The notes: a model not told the origin generated them from the sequence alone. A stretch of 64,000 bases of DNA from Clostridium sp. MD294 (GCF_000364165.2 NZ_CP097810.1:2668130-2732129), one strand, 5' to 3'; positions 31,086 to 39,036 are shown, counted from the first letter of the stretch. Numbers and translations: made by a program.

Positions 31086-31607
31086 TTATTTTTCTGTTTC
31101 TTTTTCTATATCGTCTGCTATTTTGATAATCTCTTTTGCTACTTCTGGGTGGTTTTTTCCTATTTCCTCATATACTTGTTGTTTTAATTTTTTTAATGCT
31201 GTATGTACTGCTCCTGCTTCTTTTCTTGCATGAAGCTTTAATCTTTCATTCTGTACTTGTGCCCTTTGTAATGTTGCAATAGAGCGTGCGGCTTCTATTT
31301 TTTCCTTTTGTTTTATATTTTCATTTATCAATACTTGCATAATCATTTGACTGATAAGTGCATTGTTGGCTTCGTGTAGTTCTGTAGTAGGTCTTTCTGC
31401 ATTATCTTCTGCCAATAACTGTGCATATTCCTTTGCTAATCTCACACTTTCAAATTTTTGCAAAAAAGGTTTTCCATATCTGTGTATGCTTGTTTTGGAT
31501 ATGTTGTGTCCCATTTCTTTTAAATATTTTGCAATTTCTTCATAAGTGTGCCCCTCAAGAAGCCTGTTTTCCACTTCTTTTCTTATCACTTCTGGCAGTT
31601 TATCCAC
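31086..31607 (-). CDS. Mu gp27-like small terminase (DUF3486)
   Basis: 173 residues from GTG 31607. N-terminal HTH (LLEGHTYEEIAKYLKEMGHN then ISKTSIHRYG), then long helices. The frame continues 5' as STEKNRSHGKVDKLP, which matches the family's usual N-terminus. GGAGG lies 5 nt before an in-frame ATA at 31640, so the true protein is probably 11 residues longer with a non-standard start. Recognises phage DNA for packaging. Confidence 0.8.
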   Translation of the reverse strand: MDKLPEVIRKEVENRLLEGHTYEEIAKYLKEMGHNISKTSIHRYGKPFLQKFESVRLAKEYAQLLAEDNAERPTTELHEANNALISQMIMQVLINENIKQKEKIEAARSIATLQRAQVQNERLKLHARKEAGAVHTALKKLKQQVYEEIGKNHPEVAKEIIKIADDIEKETEK

Positions 31608-31716
31608 TTTTCCATGACTTCTATTTTTTTCTGTCGATATTACAGCCTCCTCCTTCCCTTCGTTTTTCTCTATTTTTACTATAACATATTTTTTGTGACA
31701 AGTCCTTCAAAAACTG

Positions 31717-31962
31717 TCAAAACTTTTTTTCTTTGTACTTTTTTATCATTCTGTATATTGTTCTTTCAGAAATACAATATTTTTCTGCTAATTCTTTTGT
31801 ATTCTCTCCTGTAAATTCTTCTAATATCTTTTTATATTTTTCTCTTTTTTGTAATTCTTTCTCTTTTGGAATATAAATATTACTCCCTCCAAATACATGA
31901 GATAACATTGTTAAATTCTCCATTCCTATTAGTTCTGCATATTCTTTGTATTTTTGTTTCAT
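31717..31962 (-). CDS. mor: Mor-family transcription activator
   Basis: 81 residues. ELIGMENLTMLSHVFGGSNI then YIPK is the Mor/C dimerisation signature; the C-terminal HTH is NTKELAEKYCISERTIYRMI. In Mu, Mor and C turn on middle and late transcription from promoters lacking a -35. Strong AGGGAGG ribosome-binding site. It ends the early operon. Confidence 0.88.
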   Translation of the reverse strand: MKQKYKEYAELIGMENLTMLSHVFGGSNIYIPKEKELQKREKYKKILEEFTGENTKELAEKYCISERTIYRMIKKYKEKKF

Positions 31963-32075
31963 AGAATACCTCCCTTTTTTGTCTTTTATACTATTATATC
32001 ATATTATTATAAAATCCAATCAGAATACGAAAAATAAATTTTTTTACAGTTTTTAAAAAAATTTTCATTTTTCTA

Positions 32076-32104
32076 TTGACAAACTATACTATTGATAGTA
32101 TAAT
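32076..32104 (+). promoter_or_regulatory. Consensus promoter with 18-bp palindromic operator, cassette copy 2
   Basis: TTGACA (32076-32081), 17-bp spacer, TATAAT (32099-32104). Palindrome TATACTAT-TG-ATAGTATA (32085-32102), identical arms to the copy at 12115. Confidence 0.85.
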
Positions 32105-32161
32105 AGTGTTCAGAAAGGGGGAATGAAGTAAAAAAATACAAAAAGAAAGGAGGGAAAAAGG

Positions 32162-32284
32162 GTGGAGAAATTAGTAGAAAAAATAAAAGAGCTCAAAAAA
32201 GTGATAGCAGCACTTATTGAGCTCATGTTAGAATTAAGCACTCTCATAGCCGTTATTAAAATGGTTATAGACAGCATATTCTAA
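32162..32284 (+). CDS. Small amphipathic peptide A (cassette copy 2)
   Basis: 40 residues from GTG 32162 (AAAGGAGG upstream): basic start EKLVEKIKELKK, then ALIELMLELSTLIAVIKMVI and DSIF. Same length, start codon and layout as the copy at 12196. Differences are mostly conservative, so the peptide is under selection. Confidence 0.7.
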   Translation: MEKLVEKIKELKKVIAALIELMLELSTLIAVIKMVIDSIF

Positions 32285-32291
32285 TACCCAC

Positions 32292-32309
32292 GGGAGGGGA
32301 AACCCTCCC
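32292..32309 (+). other. Conserved RNA hairpin between peptides A and B, copy 2
   Basis: GGGAGGG-GAAA-CCCTCCC; compensatory to the hairpin at 12326. The GAAA loop is a stable GNRA tetraloop. Confidence 0.65.
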
Positions 32310-32350
32310 ATCTACTAATATATTATATCATAAAACCACTCTTAAATACA

Positions 32351-32461
32351 ATGAAAAATTCTACAAAATCTTTAATCATTGCACTTTTAGAACTTGCTTT
32401 TGAAATTGCCAAATTAATTGTAGTTGTTGTAGGTCTTTACCTTATCATATTTCATAAATAG
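32351..32461 (+). CDS. Small membrane peptide B (cassette copy 2)
   Basis: 36 residues: MKNSTKSLIIALLELAFEIA then KLIVVVVGLYLIIFHK. A single membrane helix. Again no Shine-Dalgarno sequence before the ATG, a conserved oddity of this cassette. Its stop codon overlaps the ribosome-binding site of protein C. Confidence 0.68.
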   Translation: MKNSTKSLIIALLELAFEIAKLIVVVVGLYLIIFHK

Positions 32462-32473
32462 GAGTTGATTTAT

Positions 32474-32686
32474 TTGCAAACAGAAACAAAACAAATAAAC
32501 CCACAAACAGAAGCTAACAAAAAATGGCAAGAAAAAAATAGAGAAAAAGCAAAATATTTGCGTAACCGTTCCACTTCAAGAAGTTTTATTAAAAATCAAG
32601 CAACGTTAGAAGATATAGAAGAATTAAAACAACTCATGAAAACAAGAATAGAACTTCTTGCCTCTGCATCAGAACAAACAGAATAA
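32474..32686 (+). CDS. Small basic helical protein C (cassette copy 2)
   Basis: 70 residues starting at TTG 32474, the position equivalent to ATG 12517, after GGAG. Core KAKYLRNRSTSRSFIKNQAT then LEDIEELKQLMKTR. The C-terminus is longer and differs from copy 1. Candidate regulator or antitoxin of peptides A and B. Confidence 0.72.
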   Translation: MQTETKQINPQTEANKKWQEKNREKAKYLRNRSTSRSFIKNQATLEDIEELKQLMKTRIELLASASEQTE

Positions 32687-32698
32687 AACACAAACAAT

Positions 32699-32726
32699 AA
32701 AAGAGGGTTTTTTACTACCCTCTTTT
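32699..32726. terminator. Terminator after cassette copy 2
   Basis: 10-bp stem AAAAGAGGGT/ACCCTCTTTT. Shared with the convergent GemA gene, whose stop codon lies in it. Confidence 0.85.
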
Positions 32727-33083
32727 ATCTTTTTCCCATATATTTTTTAATCCTTCAATCAGTTTTGCTGCTTGTTTGCTTGTCAGCCAATTTACATTAG
32801 AAATACCATACTGCTTTTCTATAAATTGCCTAAGTGCTTTTTCTTCCCAACTTAAACATTGACAAAGCCCTTTTACATATTTTAATTGTTTTTCCGTAAT
32901 ATATCCTTTTACTGTTTGTTTCTTTTCCTGCAATCCATCTATCAATGTTTTTGCTTCTTGTGTTGTTACTTCTGTAATACTTTGTTTTCCTGTTTGTGTT
33001 TCTACATAACTATGTAATAATTCATTATCCATACCTCTTTGTTTTGCCAATACAAATAATAACTTTCTTTGTTTTTCTGTCAT
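32715..33083 (-). CDS. gemA: GemA-like regulatory protein (Mu gp16, DUF1018)
   Basis: 122 residues in two repeats of a small helical domain (TEKQRKLLFVLAKQRGM...LHSYVETQTGKQSITEVTTQ then EAKTLIDGL; and TEKQLKYVKGLCQCLSWEEK...YGISNVNWLTSKQAAKLIEG). Typical of GemA, an early Mu protein that affects host gene expression. Start overlaps the previous gene (ATGA). Confidence 0.83.
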   Translation of the reverse strand: MTEKQRKLLFVLAKQRGMDNELLHSYVETQTGKQSITEVTTQEAKTLIDGLQEKKQTVKGYITEKQLKYVKGLCQCLSWEEKALRQFIEKQYGISNVNWLTSKQAAKLIEGLKNIWEKDKRG

Positions 33084-33307
33084 AATTTTTCATTGATTTC
33101 CTTTAGTTTTTCTATTTCCTTATGATTTTCATTTTCTAATTCTTTTAATTTGCATTTTGTAATACACACAATTTTTTCTAACTCTAACTTTTTTATCTTT
33201 GTTTTTTCCCATTCTATATAAAGCCACAATATTATACCTCCTACCATACTAAATACTATTGCTGCTGCCCAACCTACCATAAAAGCGATAAATATTTCAT
33301 TCTGCAT
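33080..33307 (-). CDS. Small early membrane protein
   Basis: 75 residues: membrane helix at 6-32 (AFMVGWAAAIVFSMVGGIIL) then a Lys/Glu coiled coil. Early operon; no family recognised. Confidence 0.6.
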   Translation of the reverse strand: MQNEIFIAFMVGWAAAIVFSMVGGIILWLYIEWEKTKIKKLELEKIVCITKCKLKELENENHKEIEKLKEINEKL

Positions 33308-33313
33308 TTTTGA

Positions 33314-33493
33314 TTACTCCTTTTTGTTTTTGATAATATGCTCTATAATAAGCTTTTTTTCTTCTCTATGCCTTTGATAATAAAGTTTTTGTCTTTCTCT
33401 TTGCTTTTCTCTTTCACTTGGCAAAATATCCATAATACAATCATCATAAATGCACTCGAAACAATTTTCATTGCAGTTTACTCTTTTTCTCAC
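33314..33493 (-). CDS. Small Cys-rich early protein
   Basis: 59 residues from GTG 33493 (AAGGAG 8 nt upstream). VNCNENCFECIYDDC holds four clustered cysteines that could bind metal; then a basic helix (SEREKQRERQKLYYQRHREE). Found in early operons; function unknown. Confidence 0.6.
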   Translation of the reverse strand: MRKRVNCNENCFECIYDDCIMDILPSEREKQRERQKLYYQRHREEKKLIIEHIIKNKKE

Positions 33494-33511
33494 GCCCTTC
33501 ACTCCTTATTT

Positions 33512-33706
33512 TTACAAAAACTCTCTTTCTAACGCATCTATAAAATATCTAACACAACCTGCATAATATTGCGGTCTGATATTTAATTCCATCAATGTTT
33601 TCTGTAGCATTATTTTTGTAATTTCCGATAATTCTTCTAATGCTTCTGTAGCACTTCCTTCTACTGTTACGCTGCAATATTCGTCTTTCATTTTTATTGT
33701 TATCAT
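33512..33706 (-). CDS. Hypothetical early protein
   Basis: 64 residues from ATG 33706 (MITIKMKDEYCSVTVEGSAT). AAGGA lies 10 nt upstream. Not recognised; mixed beta-alpha, between MuB and the Cys-rich protein. Confidence 0.55.
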   Translation of the reverse strand: MITIKMKDEYCSVTVEGSATEALEELSEITKIMLQKTLMELNIRPQYYAGCVRYFIDALEREFL

Positions 33707-33719
33707 TTTTAACACTTCC

Positions 33720-34619
33720 TTATGGTCTAATATTCATTTCTATTGCTATCTCTGCAATATTTTTACTGTTTATTTGTCCAAATACTGCTGCTGTATTCAC
33801 AAATACATTTACTGCTCCTCTAACACCGTAATTTGTTCTGCTAATAGCGAGTAATAATTCAATGACATTTTCTTCTAATTCATTCTCTTCAAAAAGTAAT
33901 GCAATATCTTCTTTTGTAATGCTGTTTGTTGTAATGTGTTCTTTGTATGCTATTCTGCTGTAAAGCTGTGCATAAGAAGCTTGTCCGCTTCCTCTCATTT
34001 TTAAATAAATTTCATCATTTCCTATAAATGCAATGCCTATACCACTTTCATCACTCATACATCTTAAATGATTTATTACTCGTACAGTTAAATGTTGTGC
34101 TTCATCTATAATAAGTACTTTGTTACTTCTTTTTAATTTTGCTACGGCTTCACTGTATATTTTCCTTGCTATTTTTTCTCTTATTCTTAATTGTTCTGCT
34201 ATCAATTCATTTACCCCTGTAATACTTGCAAAACAAGGGGACACTGTAATTACAATTGCTCCTTCAGGGTGTTTTTTAGCATATTGCTTTATTGCCATTG
34301 TTTTTCCTACTCCTGCATCACCATACGCAACTGCAATTTTGCCTTGTATATGGCAGTATTCTATGAGTTTATACACTTTGTTGCTAATACTTGTTCCTTT
34401 ATATTCTGGTGCTTTGGGTGCGATTTCCTTTTGTGCCTTCAGTTCAAAAAACTGCTCTATTTTAGGTATAATAATATGAGGAGATTTATATACTCCCTTT
34501 AAAAACTGGCTAAGCTGTGGGTCTGAAATATCCAATTCTTTCGCAATTTCTGATTGTGTTTTTCCTGTTGTTTCTTTATATGTTAATAGCTTTTGTATTG
34601 CTTGTTCTTGTTCTATCAT
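33720..34619 (-). CDS. MuB-like transposition target ATPase
   Basis: 299 residues. N-terminal HTH (GKTQSEIAKELDISDPQLSQ then FLKGVYKSP) and an AAA+ core with Walker A GDAGVGKT (about 106-113) and Walker B VLIIDEAQH (about 165-173). Delivers target DNA to the transposase and gives target immunity. Directly downstream of MuA; start has TTAGGAGGC. Confidence 0.9.
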   Translation of the reverse strand: MIEQEQAIQKLLTYKETTGKTQSEIAKELDISDPQLSQFLKGVYKSPHIIIPKIEQFFELKAQKEIAPKAPEYKGTSISNKVYKLIEYCHIQGKIAVAYGDAGVGKTMAIKQYAKKHPEGAIVITVSPCFASITGVNELIAEQLRIREKIARKIYSEAVAKLKRSNKVLIIDEAQHLTVRVINHLRCMSDESGIGIAFIGNDEIYLKMRGSGQASYAQLYSRIAYKEHITTNSITKEDIALLFEENELEENVIELLLAISRTNYGVRGAVNVFVNTAAVFGQINSKNIAEIAIEMNIRP

Positions 34620-34649
34620 TTTTACAGCCTCCTAACTTTTTATTTTTTT

Positions 34650-34698
34650 AACGATTAAAACCTTTTTAAACGCCTTTTAAAAGCATTTTAAAGACTTT
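34650..34698. repeat. Phased TTTAAA-type repeats, cluster 4
   Basis: Between the MuA and MuB genes: ATTAAAACC, TTTTTAAACGC, CTTTTAAAAGC, ATTTTAAAGAC, TTTTTAAAATA at about 10-11 bp intervals. The last unit overlaps the transposase stop. Confidence 0.5.
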
Positions 34699-36693
34699 TT
34701 AAAATAAATTATTTTCCAATTCTTTTACTTTTTTTAGTCTTTCTATTCCCTTGGTCCAGTCTATGCCTTCTCCTCCTGCTACATTTGGTAGTGCAACTAC
34801 TTCTGTTGTATCACCAGTATTTTTTATTTGATTTTCACTGTAAAACACTGGCTGCGCGATTTTTGGTATCACTGGTTTGTTTTGGCTTTCTTCTTTTAAT
34901 GCCTTTTCTAGTAGCATTGTAAGTGCGTCTTTTTGTTCCATTTCTTTTTTGGCTTTATAATTTGCCACTTCTTTTATTGCATTTTTATTTTGCTGTTGCT
35001 GTTTTTTCACTTCTTGTTTGCTTGCCGTATAACTCAATTCTTCTTTCAATGCTGCAATACACAAAAATCTTTTTTGTTCATCATATATTCTTACATTGTT
35101 TAAATCTTCTGGATTGTATCTTACATATACATTTTGTCCGAAATGTTCCTTCCATAATTCTTCATTCCAGTATTGCAGTTGCTTACCATAAAATGTTAAT
35201 GTAATACCATTTTTTCCTACTTTTAACATACCTGTATTACTTTTTGCATATCTCATAAACATCAAATCTGATTTTTCTTTTGGCAATACTCTTTTTGTTA
35301 TCATATTTTCTGCAAACACTTCATCAGGACATTTTCCTTTCATTCCTGTACCTTCATGAGGCTGTTTGTTGTACCAACCTTCTATGTAAATATCTACATA
35401 CTGTATAAATTCCTCTATATTAGGTAGTCCCTTCCTTGTTTTTACCATCTCTTTCAACCTGTCAGGTCTTTCTAATATCGTACCACCTGTGTAGCTTTCA
35501 AATAGCTTGCTAAAATGTTCTTTTACCGTGCAAAATGCTCTTTCTATGCCTTTTCCCCTTGCATTTCTAGGTAATGCAGTGCGAAATTCTATTCCTAAAT
35601 CGTCCAGTATAGAGGGAAGTTTTAATTCTTCTCCGTTTTTTCTTTTTTTTCTGAAACCATTTCCACCTAAATCATGGAATAAAAATTCACGTCCGTTGTC
35701 AGTGTATATACTTTTTGGTACACCGAACTTTTCACAGCCTTTTTTTAACGCATATATTGTTGCATCAGAACTTGGTGCATCTGTCACGCACCAGCCTGTC
35801 ATTTTTCGGCTTCTTACGTCCATAAAAGCCGTTAAATATACCCTTACTGGTTTTCCTTCTTTTTCCACCATAACATCAAATGTATGGTTGTCTGCTACCC
35901 AAATATCATTACTTTCCAAATCTTCATACATTCTTTTGATATATGGTGCACATTTGTCTATGAATACCTTTTCTCTTTCTCTAAAATACATTTTGATAGC
36001 TTTTGGTATTTTTTGAACACTTCTTTTAAACGTGGTATAACAAGGCATTTCCATTTCTTTCCCCTCAAAATAAAGTTCTGTTTCTCTCATACATTGCTTT
36101 ATGCTGGGCTTGTTCTCGTTTAGATAATAATATTCAAACACGTCAAATATCTCTTTTGTCATTTTTCTGTTGTGATTGCTATGCTTGCCACGTCCATCAG
36201 CAAGTGCTGCCTCTCCTTCCATTACAAAACTGTTCCACTTTCTGTAAAGCGTTCTTCTGCTCAAATTCATACCTTCATTTTGCACATTCATTACTTTTAT
36301 AAATTCATTGTCAGCCTTTTCTTTGTCTGCTTCTTTTCCTCTGTAGCTTTGCCAACTTTTCAGTAACTTCCGCCAAAACATCGCCTTTTCTTTTTCTCTT
36401 TCTGTCAAATCTGCTGTTATCTTTCTTTGTTGTTCTTCTATTTCTTGCTCTTGAACTTGCTTTTCTGCTTCCTTCTGTAGCTTTTTCAAATATCTTTTGT
36501 ATTTGAGTTGTACTTTTTCGTCTAGCTTGGAAAGGGGTATACTGTAATGTGTTCCAGCATTTCCACCAACTTGCCCAATCGTTACTTCTGCAATGATTTT
36601 TCCTTTGTTAACACAAGATTGTATATATCTTTCTGTGCAGCCTTTTATTTCTGCCAGTTGTTTTACTGTTAAATAAGTTTCTTTTACACTCAT
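34699..36693 (-). CDS. MuA-like DDE transposase
   Basis: 664 residues from ATG 36693 (MSVKETYLTVKQLAEIKGCT; AAGGTGG upstream). Order: N-terminal winged HTH, second DNA-binding region (about 90-230), RNase H-fold catalytic core with D268 (WVADNHTF), D332 (IYTDNGREF) and E384 (GKGIERAFCTVKEHF), then the Mu-type C-terminal beta domain. Catalyses phage integration and replicative transposition. Defines the prophage as transposable, Mu-type. Confidence 0.94.
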   Translation of the reverse strand: MSVKETYLTVKQLAEIKGCTERYIQSCVNKGKIIAEVTIGQVGGNAGTHYSIPLSKLDEKVQLKYKRYLKKLQKEAEKQVQEQEIEEQQRKITADLTEREKEKAMFWRKLLKSWQSYRGKEADKEKADNEFIKVMNVQNEGMNLSRRTLYRKWNSFVMEGEAALADGRGKHSNHNRKMTKEIFDVFEYYYLNENKPSIKQCMRETELYFEGKEMEMPCYTTFKRSVQKIPKAIKMYFREREKVFIDKCAPYIKRMYEDLESNDIWVADNHTFDVMVEKEGKPVRVYLTAFMDVRSRKMTGWCVTDAPSSDATIYALKKGCEKFGVPKSIYTDNGREFLFHDLGGNGFRKKRKNGEELKLPSILDDLGIEFRTALPRNARGKGIERAFCTVKEHFSKLFESYTGGTILERPDRLKEMVKTRKGLPNIEEFIQYVDIYIEGWYNKQPHEGTGMKGKCPDEVFAENMITKRVLPKEKSDLMFMRYAKSNTGMLKVGKNGITLTFYGKQLQYWNEELWKEHFGQNVYVRYNPEDLNNVRIYDEQKRFLCIAALKEELSYTASKQEVKKQQQQNKNAIKEVANYKAKKEMEQKDALTMLLEKALKEESQNKPVIPKIAQPVFYSENQIKNTGDTTEVVALPNVAGGEGIDWTKGIERLKKVKELENNLF

Positions 36694-36759
36694 ACCAACT
36701 ACCACCTTTTAGTACGATTTTTCATATATATTATAAAAAAATCATTTTTAAAAATTTGT

Positions 36760-36852
36760 TTGCAAAAATATATTTTTTGTGGTATACTCTATCCAATTCA
36801 GATATTTTATGAGCGGCTGAACGGAGCTCCTTTCTCCAACAGCCGCCTTTTC
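36760..36852 (+). ncRNA. Candidate small RNA upstream of transposase operon
   Basis: Promoter TTGCAA (36760-36765), 17-bp spacer, TATACT (36783-36788). The transcript would begin near 36795 and end in a two-part stem GCGGCTG-AAC-GGAG...CTCC-AA-CAGCCGC (36813-36846) followed by CTTTT. About 55 nt, no ORF beyond Met-Ser-Gly. Placed opposite the leader of the transposase mRNA, so an early-gene control RNA is possible. Confidence 0.45.
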
Positions 36853-36860
36853 ATACCACT

Positions 36861-37169
36861 TTATTTATTTTCTTTTATTCTTTCTATTTCTTTCAAAACA
36901 TAAAGAATATTTTTTTTACAATGTTCTGCAATCATTTCAAGCGTAACAAAATCTGCTTTTTCATGATATAAAATATTGCAAATCGCTGATGTTAACAAAG
37001 ACATTGCAGCATCTCTGCTAATATGTTTATTGATAAGAACCGTCCCATTTTTGTTTTGATTTTCTACAATTACAATCAGGTTACGTTCTTTGCTGTTTCT
37101 GTTGTTTTTTTCTACAATTTTTTGTATTTCTTGTATTAGTTCGTCCTCATAAAAATAACATTTTTTCAT
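36861..37169 (-). CDS. Hypothetical early protein, 102 aa
   Basis: MKKCYFYEDELIQEIQKIVE; then NLIVIVENQNKNGTVLINKH and helices to the end. No recognised family. Member of the early operon downstream of the antirepressor. Confidence 0.55.
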   Translation of the reverse strand: MKKCYFYEDELIQEIQKIVEKNNRNSKERNLIVIVENQNKNGTVLINKHISRDAAMSLLTSAICNILYHEKADFVTLEMIAEHCKKNILYVLKEIERIKENK

Positions 37170-37212
37170 TTTTTACTGCTCCATTTCTCTTTACTACATC
37201 AATTTGATATTG

Positions 37213-37422
37213 TTACAATAATTCAATCATTAATATAGCAATTACAGATACTGTCAAAAATAACACCCATTTTGCACATTCTTCTAGCGATTTTTCTATT
37301 TCTTTTATTTTATTTTTTATCGTTGTTCTTTCATCTGTTACTACTTTGCTATATATATTGAAATAATGTTCTTCTGTTTCAAATAGTGCAGCATCAGATA
37401 TTTTTATATTTTCCTTTTCCAC
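37213..37422 (-). CDS. Small early tail-anchored membrane protein
   Basis: 69 residues. Charged coiled region (DERTTIKNKIKEIEKSLEEC) then one C-terminal membrane helix (WVLFLTVSVIAILMIELL). Two bp from the antirepressor stop. Confidence 0.58.
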   Translation of the reverse strand: MEKENIKISDAALFETEEHYFNIYSKVVTDERTTIKNKIKEIEKSLEECAKWVLFLTVSVIAILMIELL

Positions 37423-37424
37423 TT

Positions 37425-38027
37425 TTAATCAGCAATCCCCATACTTTCCGCATAAAAGCACACTGTTGCAGGAGAGATTTCAATTCCGTCCATTGTCAAT
37501 ATTCTTGCTATGCTAGAATAACTGTGATTTCCAGCACAAATAAGCCTTTCAATTTTTCTTCTTACTTTTATCTCTAATTTTTCAATCTCTTTTTCTGCCT
37601 GTTTTTCTCTTTCTGTTCTGTCCTTTAACTCTTTTATAATAATTGGTACTACTTGACAGATTGTTTCCCTCACAATGTCCTCTATGCTGTATGGGCTTGT
37701 CCCACTTATGTAATTGCCTGTCTGTCTGATAGAAGGTAATATCTCATCAAATACCCATTTTTCAAATTCCTCTGCTTTTGGTAGTTTAGAACGAATAATT
37801 AGCCTGTAAACATCACCTTCTGGTATAAAATTAACCTCTTGTTTTCCGCCATTTGTAAGGTAGGACTGTTTCAGTGCCCCCTTACAATGTCTTGCAACTG
37901 CATTTTTAGGTTCAGAATAACCTAATGCCTTAGCTACATCATTTGCCATAAAATACTGTTTTCCTTCAATAAAAATCATTCTAAGCTGTCCAAATTCTTG
38001 GTTTTCAAATAACATTACTTGTTGCAT
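37425..38027 (-). CDS. BRO-N antirepressor 1
   Basis: 200 residues from ATG 38027 (GGAGG 10 nt upstream). N-terminal BRO domain (QLRMIFIEGKQYFMANDVAK, ALGYSEPKNAVARHCKGA, FEKWVFDEILPSIRQTGNY). The C-terminal about 100 residues (ISGTSPYSIEDIVRETICQV then ... MDGIEISPATVCFYAESMGI) are nearly identical to antirepressor 2 at 39073. The C-terminal part includes a KIERLICAGNHSYSSIARIL HTH. Probably relieves repression by binding repressor or operator. Confidence 0.85.
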   Translation of the reverse strand: MQQVMLFENQEFGQLRMIFIEGKQYFMANDVAKALGYSEPKNAVARHCKGALKQSYLTNGGKQEVNFIPEGDVYRLIIRSKLPKAEEFEKWVFDEILPSIRQTGNYISGTSPYSIEDIVRETICQVVPIIIKELKDRTEREKQAEKEIEKLEIKVRRKIERLICAGNHSYSSIARILTMDGIEISPATVCFYAESMGIAD

Positions 38028-38167
38028 ATCATTCTTTCCTCCTTTCCTTTTTGTAAAAGGCAATGTATCCACCCTTTTAAATAAAAATAATCTTCTGGAT
38101 AATGTAAACGAATTTCATTTAATTTTAAAGCAGTATCTTTTACATCTGTTACTTTTTTTTCATTCAT
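38015..38167 (-). CDS. Small phage protein, 50 aa
   Basis: MNEKKVTDVKDTALKLNEIR then LHYPEDYFYLKGWIHCLLQK; GGAGA upstream of ATG 38167. Overlaps the antirepressor start by 13 nt. This LxxxDYFYLKGWIxxLL pattern is common in small proteins of phage immunity regions; function unknown. Confidence 0.65.
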   Translation of the reverse strand: MNEKKVTDVKDTALKLNEIRLHYPEDYFYLKGWIHCLLQKGKEERMICNK

Positions 38168-38201
38168 TTAAAAATCTCCTTCCTTTGTTTTCATTGAAAA
38201 C

Positions 38202-38230
38202 ATAATAACATTCTTTGAAATTTTTGTCAA
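38202..38230 (-). promoter_or_regulatory. Early promoter for antirepressor/transposase operon
   Basis: On -: TTGACA (38230-38225), 17-bp spacer, TATTAT (38207-38202). An inverted repeat TTTTCA-T-TGAAAA (38188-38200) lies just downstream of the -10, and TTTCAAA sits in the spacer: likely repressor operators. Confidence 0.75.
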
Positions 38231-38248
38231 TACTTTTTTGTTTTTTTG

Positions 38249-38277
38249 TTTACTTTGAAATCAAAATATGCTATAAT
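38249..38277 (+). promoter_or_regulatory. Repressor promoter, divergent from early promoter
   Basis: TTTACT (38249-38254), 17-bp spacer, TATAAT (38272-38277). TTTGA-AA-TCAAA (38254-38265) overlaps the -35/spacer. The back-to-back layout is a typical lysis/lysogeny switch. Confidence 0.72.
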
Positions 38278-38298
38278 GATTTCACGGAGGTGTAAATA

Positions 38299-38640
38299 AT
38301 GAACATTCATGAGCGATTAAAATATTTAAGAACACAGCTTAATTTAACTACTCGTGCTTTTGGAGCTACTATCAATATGTCTGGTGGCGCAATCACTAAT
38401 ATGGAAAAAGGAACCAGAAATATTACTGAACGTACTATTCGCGATATATGTCGTGAATATAATATAAATTCAGATTGGCTCATAAACGGTACTGAACCAA
38501 TGTTTGAAGATGTAACTGCTGGATTAAACATTGATGATGAAGTAAGACAACTTGCAAAACAATACAGTTTACTAAGCGATAATGATAGAGAATTAGTCAA
38601 AAAGATGATTAATTCTTTATCAGAAAAAATTACTCAATAA
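38299..38640 (+). CDS. XRE-family phage repressor 1
   Basis: 113 residues. HTH at 8-60 (LRTQLNLTTRAFGATINMSG then GAITNMEKGTRNITERTIRD), SDWLINGTEPMF as in many Gram-positive phage repressors, and a C-terminal helix (VRQLAKQYSLLSDNDRELVK then KMINSLS) also found in repressor 2. Good GGAGGTG site. Best candidate for the primary lysogeny repressor because it follows the divergent promoter. Confidence 0.85.
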   Translation: MNIHERLKYLRTQLNLTTRAFGATINMSGGAITNMEKGTRNITERTIRDICREYNINSDWLINGTEPMFEDVTAGLNIDDEVRQLAKQYSLLSDNDRELVKKMINSLSEKITQ

Positions 38641-38667
38641 AGTTAATGCTATTATGAGGTGATTATA

Positions 38668-39033
38668 TTGAACTTTAGTGAAAATCTTAAAATACTATTA
38701 GATAAACAAAATTTAAAACAAGCTGATTTATGTAGATTGACTGGAATTCAAACATCTTTAATGTCTGAATATGTTAAGGGTAAAAAAAGTCCTACTATAA
38801 AAAATGCTATCGCTATTGCAGATGCTTTTAGAATTTCATTAGATACTTTAGTTAGTAATCAAGTATTATCTGATAACTCTCTAGTTAGCGCTAAGCCAAT
38901 GCCTGAAAATATAATTAATGAATTAAATGTTGATAATGAAATAAAACAGCTTGTAAAAGAATATAGTTTACTAAGCGATGATGATAAAGAATTAATCAAA
39001 AAAATGATTAATTCTTTATCAAAAAAAAATTAG
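38668..39033 (+). CDS. XRE-family phage repressor 2
   Basis: 121 residues from TTG 38668, with GAGGTG 6 nt upstream. HTH (LLDKQNLKQADLCRLTGIQT then SLMSEYVKGKKSPTIKNAIA). C-terminal IKQLVKEYSLLSDDDKELIK is the same module as in repressor 1, suggesting hetero-oligomers or shared recognition by antirepressor. Confidence 0.83.
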   Translation: MNFSENLKILLDKQNLKQADLCRLTGIQTSLMSEYVKGKKSPTIKNAIAIADAFRISLDTLVSNQVLSDNSLVSAKPMPENIINELNVDNEIKQLVKEYSLLSDDDKELIKKMINSLSKKN

Positions 39034-39036
39034 TAT

